Assembly (NCBI GenBank): GCA_036501345.1
Contig: DASYAN010000283.1
Span: 1-13,099 of the forward strand
DNA: 13,099 bases
Source: DASYAN01 sp036501345
Lineage (GTDB): Bacteria > Chloroflexota > Ktedonobacteria > Ktedonobacterales > Ktedonobacteraceae
Direction: 5' to 3'
Position 1 is the stretch's first letter, and every line of letters begins with the position of its first letter. Made by a program: the position numbers and the translations under genes. Shown in pieces: positions 1-5,345 of this stretch. Under the pieces are notes generated by a model. That model did not search any database. It worked only from the letters and a program-made list of their open reading frames with translations, and had not been told where the DNA came from.

Positions 1-1211
1 GCAATCGTTGTGCCATTGTATGGGTTAGGTGCTGACACAGGTGCTGGTAATGGCTCTGCCAGCTGATCTTTTGAGAGAGTAGGAGACTGGCTCAGGGAGA
101 GATGCCACTGATTCTCCAGGTGTGCGGAATCCAGCCCAAGGGCCTGACGCATATCTGCATCAAATCCTTGATTGGGGTTATCCATATCATGAATCAACGC
201 ACCCATCTTTTGCAATCCAAATGTCTGGTACATATAGTCTACCAGCTGCCAACTCTGTGCATAAGCTAGGTATGCTTGATCGGCATCAGCCGGAAAATTC
301 TGAGCAATGGTGTTCAGTCGTATCAAGTTATGGTCATAGAGAGCCGTTTTGAACCGTACTAGCATCTCGCTTTCATGATAATTCTGGTTGTAAACCGCCA
401 ATCCCTCATCGAACCAGGTTGGTGCTACTCCCGGCGCGATGAGCTGATGAAAGACAAGATGCGTCAATTCATGTGGCATATCACGCTGGAGGGTGTCGTC
501 GTCCGATGATTGGACAACAATAGAAGCTTCAGATACTGCTGGGAAAGCAATACCCCCCACCCATTCGTGAACATTGGGTGGTAAAGAGCCCTGGAAATCG
601 TTGGCATTTTCATACACCCAGAGGTTAATCGGGTGCTGTAGACCTCCGCCCAGATTATGACTGATAGCCTGGACATCGGTATCTACTTTCCCAAGGACCA
701 TTTGACCAAAGTCTGTCCCACGATCATACCAGTTGACCTGGTAAAATCCTTGTGAGAGGTGTTTCCAATTGAAACGGTTGTCTACGACATTAACTGTCTG
801 TGAGGAATCGGTATAACTATTGCCAGCCGTATCAATAATAGTCCAGTAATAACCAATTTGTGTACCAACAGGAGGAAAGTGGTCACTATTAGCTGTCAAA
901 TCGTCGTGCCATTGGAATGTGTAGGTAGATACAGAAGCAGTAGCATTGACTTGATGTGATTCTTGGTAATTAAAACCTTTGTACGTGAGAGAAATGGTCG
1001 CTCGCGCAAGAGAGCCTTTACTATCGTGCACAGTGATCTTGAAATCAATGGCTTTAGGAAACGTCAAGGTATTGCTACGGGAGTTTACTTGAATAGGATT
1101 GTTAGCGGCTCGAGTAATAGGAGAAGATATTAGAAGTGCTACATCTAGCAATAAGCACATGCAGAGAATATATGCACAGACTCTTAAAACGTGGATAGTC
1201 CGTAGGAACAT
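1..1211 (-). CDS. secreted peptidase MA-type zinc metalloprotease, partial (C-terminus off the left edge)
   Basis: 404 residues are visible with no stop before the window edge. The ATG at 1211 has a GAGGAG ribosome binding site about 8 nt upstream. Residues 1-36 are a signal peptide with a hydrophobic stretch at about 9-30 and a likely cleavage after TRAA. Residues 38-145 look like a beta-rich, Ig-like domain (TFPKAIDFKITVHD, IGYYWTIIDTAGN). Residues 150-370 resemble the peptidase MA-like gluzincin domain: the HEXXH motif is H247-E-L-T-H251, and WFDEGLA at 266-272 offers E269 as the third zinc ligand. After about 375 the chain turns into a Pro/Ser/Ala-rich segment, probably a linker to something beyond the edge. 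I infer an exported or surface zinc protease; the substrate is unknown. It lies 128 bp downstream of the histidine kinase on the same strand. The family call rests on the motif pair and the secretion signal, not on an alignment. Confidence 0.8.
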   Translation of the reverse strand, partial: MFLRTIHVLRVCAYILCMCLLLDVALLISSPITRAANNPIQVNSRSNTLTFPKAIDFKITVHDSKGSLARATISLTYKGFNYQESHQVNATASVSTYTFQWHDDLTANSDHFPPVGTQIGYYWTIIDTAGNSYTDSSQTVNVVDNRFNWKHLSQGFYQVNWYDRGTDFGQMVLGKVDTDVQAISHNLGGGLQHPINLWVYENANDFQGSLPPNVHEWVGGIAFPAVSEASIVVQSSDDDTLQRDMPHELTHLVFHQLIAPGVAPTWFDEGLAVYNQNYHESEMLVRFKTALYDHNLIRLNTIAQNFPADADQAYLAYAQSWQLVDYMYQTFGLQKMGALIHDMDNPNQGFDADMRQALGLDSAHLENQWHLSLSQSPTLSKDQLAEPLPAPVSAPNPYNGTTI

Positions 1212-1339
1212 AGGTAAATCTCCTCGTTAGCAATCTGAGAATAGCAATTCTTATTGTACATGATATTGCTGTGTTATGCATGCTACTGAGGGGATTGGTA
1301 GTACCTTCTCTCTTTATGGCCTTGAGCCGATTTGTTATG

Positions 1340-3349
1340 TCAAGATTTCTCGCCTATAGTCGCATCCGTCTGGAGCGTCTCCTCATAAGCAGGATTAGCC
1401 ATCAGAGGGAGGGTAAAGCAAAAACGGCTTCCTTGACCCGCAATCCCCGAACTTTCAACCCAGATGTGCCCACCCATGGCTTGTACAAGCTGCTTACTGA
1501 TATAGAGCCCCAATCCTACGCCACGAATAGAGCTTGAAGCATCACGATTGAGACGCCCAAACTTCTCAAAAAGCAGGGAAATGTCATCGGGTGGGATACC
1601 AGGTCCACTATCTTTCACACTAATGCAAACCGATGGGGTAGCAGGTGCCCCGGCAGGAGTGCTGTCGGCTAGAGTAGCATTTACCAGCAAGGCTGTTTGT
1701 GAGGGCGTGTATTTGAAGGCATTTGAGAGAATGTTGCGCAATATCCGGCGTAGATACTGTGGATCAGCCCTGACTATGAGTGTTTCAGAGACAGTAATTT
1801 GAAGCTGATAATTTTGCAAAGTGCGTATGTCAAAAAGCTCAAGTACTTCGTTCACAGCTTGAATTAGCGATATATTCTGCAAATATGGTACTTGGGGCTG
1901 GTTGTCGGTGCGAACGGTCTCCAGCACATCGTTAATCAGCATTTGTAGTTCTCCGCAGCCGCCAATTGCACGTTTGAGGAATGTCATTTGTGTGGTGTGA
2001 TCAAGCTGATCATTGTACTCTGTCAGTAATTCAAGGTAGCCGTAGACCTCTGTCAGCGGGGTACGCAATTCATGACTCACATCCAGCAGAATTTGATCTT
2101 TTAGTTGATTGAGGCGCTGCTGTTGCACGTGGGCACGATGTTCTTGCTCCATAGAACGCAGAATTGGTGATGTGATACGCCTCCCTGTCCATGAACCGAC
2201 AATAATGGCAAGGCATAGGAACAGGAACGCAATCAGCAATGTACTTAACAATTGCTGATCGGCAAGACCGGTAACCGCACTTAACGGCTTCATGACAAAA
2301 TAGGTCCAGGGAACAACTGCGCTGCTATACCTGGCAGCAGCGAAGGTCTGATTTTGCTCGACAGGATCAATTTGGAATGTAGCTGGTGGTTGCTTTTGAC
2401 TTTGAATTTCCGCTAGCTTAGGATCTGCTAGAACGGTCAATGGTACTTCACTATTGCCATATAAGTCCTCAGTGGCAACACGTCGCTTTAAATCTGCTGG
2501 TAGTGGAGCGATAGCCTTGAGCAGAAAGGGAGGGCGTAAACCGTTTGTAGGATTGGTATTTGTATAGGCAATACGTATTCCATTCTCATCAAGTAGAACT
2601 CCATAGCTTCCAGGACCGTTTGCCTGTGGCTCACTATCCACAATGGACCAGATATTCCGCAGATCCAGTGAGGCACGTACAAAACCGAGCAAGTGAAAGT
2701 TGTCATCAACGATATGGGCATATAGATCGACAGATTCTAGATTGTTGATGGCATCATAGAATACATCAGAAACCAGCACTTGCCCCGATTTCTGAAGCTG
2801 CTGGCGTTCCTGTGGAAGGATGATGTATTTACCGTGAGTATCAGGAGCAGTTGGATAGGATAGGACAACATTCTCAGATGGATCAAGCAGTGACCAGCTC
2901 ACATAGTGAGATACATCACGATGTTGAGCAGTGACAAGTGCGTCGAAAGCTTCATCTTTTGCAGATTGATCACCTGCTAAGAAATCCTTGATGAAAGTCG
3001 ATTGGCTCATGGCCTGGACCTCATTCAAGTGCTCAATAAGATACGTCTCGATCAACTGCACCTTAGTTTGTGCATCTCTCTCCAGCGCATCATTGACCTG
3101 ACTAATCAATGCTGGTCGCAAGAAGAATTCAAGACTCAGTATAGTCGCAAGCAGAGGTATAATAGCCGTCATCGCAAGAAGGAATGAAATATACCTCGGT
3201 AGAGAGTATGGCATCTTGCTAGGACGTATATTAGTCTGTTGAAAGATAGAAGCTGCCCCCTCAACTGCTAGTTGTCCCGTCTTACGAGGCAACTGAAGCA
3301 TCTGTAAGATGCCAGTGAGTTTATCTGTGACTGCTCCTCTTGCTTTCAT
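1340..3349 (-). CDS. membrane sensor histidine kinase with extracytoplasmic Cache-like domain
   Basis: This 669-aa protein autophosphorylates a histidine in response to an extracellular cue and would pass the phosphate to a response regulator not present here. TM1 lies at about 52-78. Residues 80-360 form an extracytoplasmic region with a Cache-like pattern (coiled N-terminal helix, VSDVFYDA, VLLDENGIRIAY). TM2 lies at about 367-388. The linker to the H box is only about 38 residues, mostly charged helix, so a full HAMP domain seems to be missing. The H box is SHELRTPL with H426. The ATPase domain has an N box (N543), G1 DSGPGIP (580-586), an F box LFEKFGRL (593-600) and G2 GVGLGL (610-615), all intact. 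The start is uncertain: the ATG at 3349 has only a weak GAGTAG upstream, and the ATG at 3214 (residue 46, just before TM1) is a fair alternative. The substrate-binding protein gene ends 202 bp upstream on the same strand. Confidence 0.93.
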   Translation of the reverse strand: MKARGAVTDKLTGILQMLQLPRKTGQLAVEGAASIFQQTNIRPSKMPYSLPRYISFLLAMTAIIPLLATILSLEFFLRPALISQVNDALERDAQTKVQLIETYLIEHLNEVQAMSQSTFIKDFLAGDQSAKDEAFDALVTAQHRDVSHYVSWSLLDPSENVVLSYPTAPDTHGKYIILPQERQQLQKSGQVLVSDVFYDAINNLESVDLYAHIVDDNFHLLGFVRASLDLRNIWSIVDSEPQANGPGSYGVLLDENGIRIAYTNTNPTNGLRPPFLLKAIAPLPADLKRRVATEDLYGNSEVPLTVLADPKLAEIQSQKQPPATFQIDPVEQNQTFAAARYSSAVVPWTYFVMKPLSAVTGLADQQLLSTLLIAFLFLCLAIIVGSWTGRRITSPILRSMEQEHRAHVQQQRLNQLKDQILLDVSHELRTPLTEVYGYLELLTEYNDQLDHTTQMTFLKRAIGGCGELQMLINDVLETVRTDNQPQVPYLQNISLIQAVNEVLELFDIRTLQNYQLQITVSETLIVRADPQYLRRILRNILSNAFKYTPSQTALLVNATLADSTPAGAPATPSVCISVKDSGPGIPPDDISLLFEKFGRLNRDASSSIRGVGLGLYISKQLVQAMGGHIWVESSGIAGQGSRFCFTLPLMANPAYEETLQTDATIGEKS

Positions 3350-3398
3350 TGTGCACTACTCATCGATGGCCTTCTCTATTGCATTTAGATCAGTGATT

Positions 3399-3460
3399 AT
3401 GCAGAAATACCCTCACAAGAAGAAAGCGAAAGAGCACAGATCAAGAGAGCATTTCTGCAT
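3399..3460. repeat. 10-bp perfect inverted repeat between the SBP and kinase genes
   Basis: ATGCAGAAAT at 3399-3408 is matched exactly by its reverse complement ATTTCTGCAT at 3451-3460, with a 42-bp spacer. It sits in the 202-bp gap between the substrate-binding protein stop and the kinase start. It could be a weak mRNA structure or a regulator site. There is no T-run typical of an intrinsic terminator next to it, and a 10-bp match in a gap of this size could still be chance. Confidence 0.3.
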
Positions 3461-3551
3461 GGCCCATTAAGGTAATAACCGCCCTACAAAGAGAGTATCA
3501 TACAGATGCCATATACAAGAAACTTTAGCAACTGCTCATGCAGACAAAACC

Positions 3552-4907
3552 CTATGAGTTCACAATCACCTTCAGATCACTCTCAAGACCTGCTAGTGCC
3601 TCAGCCGGGGAGTGTTGCTTCATTAAAGCGCTAGAAACACGAGACTGAATAGCAAGTGAGAGATCAGCATAGCGTGGCGACGTAGGACGAGGCAAGGCTG
3701 TTTGTAGAACAGACCCAAGATTTTTAAAGAAAGGATTCTTCGTCAGGACATCTCGATCCTGATAGACGCTCTTTAAGGTTGGGGCAAGAGAAGCTTCGAG
3801 AGCCAACCTTTTCTGAGCTTTTTCGCTGAGCATATACTGAATGAATTGCCAGGAGGCATCAATTTTGTCAGGTTTCGAAAAAGCATTGATGCCAAGCTGC
3901 CAGCCACCAATGGCAGAATGGCCAACCCTATTGGTACCGCCGTAGGGAATAGAGGAAATATCGAACTTATGAGCAACCTTTGAGGTTGATGCATTATCCA
4001 GCGCATAGGCATATGTCCAATTACGCATAAAGGCTGTCTGCCCTTTTTCCCAATACATGCGCATGTTTTCTTCTTTGCCCTGCAGCACATCATCAGGCGA
4101 GATAGTACCCACCCAATTTACCATTGCAGTTAAAGCATCGGTTGCCTGTGTCGAATTGATGGTTACCGATTTTGAGTTCTGTGGATCAAGCACGGTGCCA
4201 CCATAGCCATAGAGAACCTCGGCAAAATCGCAGACCAATCCTTCATAACTGGCACCCTGCCACACATACCCAGACTTGACAGAGCCATTTGCTTGAAGGC
4301 GCGTTGCAGTGTCGGTCAATGCTTCCCAGGAGCTTGGAGGAGTAGAAATAAGGTCTTTGCGGTAGTAAAGCAAACCCGCATCAGTATAAAAAGGAGCAGC
4401 CCAGATTTGATCCTCAAAACTGCATCCCTGAATAGGTCCGGTAAGATACTTCGCACGCTCGCTTGCTGGCCACTTATTATCAATTGGTACAACCCACTGG
4501 TTAAGTGCAAATTCAGCAGGCCAAATAATATCCATGGACATAACATCTATAGCACTCCCGCGTGCAGTCAGCATATTTAAAAAAATACTATGAAGCTGAG
4601 TACTATCATTGGGACCACTTATGTAGGTAACATGAATGCCATGCCCATTTGTCTGATTAAAATCATCCACGAGGTTCTGGTACACTTTATACGTGTCACT
4701 GGAATGGTTTTCCCAAACGATGTTGAGAGCCGGGCCATTACCAGCAGAGCTATTACTGGAACCGCCACAAGCTGCCAGTAGAGAACTTGCGGCGCTACTG
4801 GTCAAACCAAGAACTAGCCCCTGCTCAATGAATGTGCGTCGTGTTATACAACCGGAACGCATCTTACAGATAAGATCATCAAGTGCTTGAAATCCAAATA
4901 CTTCCAT
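3552..4907 (-). CDS. sugar ABC transporter substrate-binding lipoprotein (CUT1 / family 1)
   Basis: This 451-aa extracytoplasmic solute-binding protein would hand a sugar to an ABC permease or signal its presence. I chose the start at 4907 because a perfect AGGAGG lies 7 nt upstream; the frame stays open to an ATG at 5003, which lacks such a site. The leader has a cytosolic segment, then TRRTFIEQG (twin Arg at 23-24, Tat-like), a hydrophobic stretch, and the lipobox LAAC with lipidated C47. The mature chain has family 1 features: LNIVWENH at its start, VMSMDIIWPAEFAL, WAAPFYTDAGLLYYRKDL, and the C-terminal APTLKSVYQD...LPRPTSPRYADLS pattern seen in trehalose- and maltose-type binding proteins. 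No permease or ATPase gene is adjacent, so it either uses a distant or shared transporter or serves the neighbouring sensor kinase. The exact sugar cannot be told from sequence. Confidence 0.93.
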   Translation of the reverse strand: MEVFGFQALDDLICKMRSGCITRRTFIEQGLVLGLTSSAASSLLAACGGSSNSSAGNGPALNIVWENHSSDTYKVYQNLVDDFNQTNGHGIHVTYISGPNDSTQLHSIFLNMLTARGSAIDVMSMDIIWPAEFALNQWVVPIDNKWPASERAKYLTGPIQGCSFEDQIWAAPFYTDAGLLYYRKDLISTPPSSWEALTDTATRLQANGSVKSGYVWQGASYEGLVCDFAEVLYGYGGTVLDPQNSKSVTINSTQATDALTAMVNWVGTISPDDVLQGKEENMRMYWEKGQTAFMRNWTYAYALDNASTSKVAHKFDISSIPYGGTNRVGHSAIGGWQLGINAFSKPDKIDASWQFIQYMLSEKAQKRLALEASLAPTLKSVYQDRDVLTKNPFFKNLGSVLQTALPRPTSPRYADLSLAIQSRVSSALMKQHSPAEALAGLESDLKVIVNS

Positions 4908-4914
4908 GTTAAAT

Positions 4915-4920
4915 CCTCCT
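4915..4920 (-). promoter_or_regulatory. ribosome binding site setting the SBP start
   Basis: The minus strand reads AGGAGG 7 nt before the ATG at 4907. This is a full anti-SD match. It decides the start against the longer reading frame from 5003, whose extra 32 residues do not look like a signal leader. Confidence 0.85.
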
Positions 4921-5119
4921 TCTACATTGAAGAAATGCAAAGTTAGATTCTCTGCTAAATAACAATGATCAATTACTTCCAGCAGTGCTGCATGAGTCAT
5001 CAAAATATACTTTTTGCTCTCTTATTAATTTCTCCTTTCTCCTTACCTATTATTCTTTTTTCAATCTACTGCTTAGATAGCCTTTTATAACTATTTAGAA
5101 TAGCAGAAAATAACCGCTG

Positions 5120-5130
5120 TGTCAATGACA
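5120..5130. promoter_or_regulatory. perfect 11-bp palindrome, possible operator
   Basis: TGTCAATGACA is a perfect 5+1+5 palindrome about 90-100 bp upstream of the -35 box of the first PBP gene, within the divergent intergenic region. Its size and position suit a dimeric regulator site. No second copy was noticed at the other PBP genes, so this is only suggestive. Confidence 0.25.
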
Positions 5131-5222
5131 GGGATACTGACGTACCGATGTACTAATGCACTGTTTTCGACACTTTGTTAGCCGATGAATCAAGGGTCGA
5201 ATACTGATAGACTGACAGATCC

Positions 5223-5251
5223 TTTCAAATTGTGTTAATGTGTACTATACT
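5223..5251 (+). promoter_or_regulatory. sigma-A-like promoter for the first PBP gene
   Basis: TTTCAA (5223-5228, 3 of 6 to consensus), a 17-bp spacer, then TATACT (5246-5251, 5 of 6). Transcription would start near 5258. The earliest in-frame start codon, GTG at 5232, lies inside this promoter, which argues for a start further down. Confidence 0.5.
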
Positions 5252-5330
5252 GTTCGTTGAGATAAGTAGTACCAGAGCACTCGCAATGTCTGATAGCAAC
5301 ATTGATCTGGAAACTGAGAGGGGTAGTAGT

Positions 5331-5338
5331 GGAAAGGG
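5331..5338 (+). promoter_or_regulatory. ribosome binding site favouring the 5346 start
   Basis: GGAAAGGG ends 7 nt before the ATG at 5346. The competing ATG at 5286 has no good purine site in front of it. The chosen start also makes the N-terminus line up with the next paralog: ENNP begins at residue 17 here and at residue 16 there. Confidence 0.55.
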
Positions 5339-5345
5339 TAGTAGT

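Larger units (their letters stand above)
4908..5345. other. divergent intergenic region between the SBP gene and the first PBP gene
   Basis: This 438-bp region contains no convincing gene. The part near 5010-5110 is AT-rich and is pyrimidine-rich on the plus strand. It must contain the promoter for the leftward SBP gene, but I found no hexamer pair I would defend. The rightward PBP promoter is near 5223-5251. A TGTCA-A-TGACA palindrome lies at 5120-5130, and GGGTAGTAGT occurs twice (5321-5330 and 5336-5345) directly before the PBP start. Confidence 0.6.

Noticed and set aside
122..352. Open frame of 76 codons on the plus strand
   Set aside because: Antisense to the metalloprotease coding sequence, with no ribosome binding site and no recognisable protein features.
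464..676. Open frame of 70 codons on the minus strand
   Set aside because: It lies out of frame within the metalloprotease gene, which reads continuously from 1211 to the left edge with recognisable motifs.
1271..1537. Open frame of 88 codons on the plus strand
   Set aside because: Mostly antisense to the ATPase domain of the histidine kinase; the composition looks like a shadow frame.
4908..5003. N-terminal extension of the substrate-binding protein from the ATG at 5003
   Set aside because: A perfect AGGAGG directly precedes the ATG at 4907, and the leader from 4907 is a typical Tat-like lipoprotein signal; the upstream ATG has no such site.
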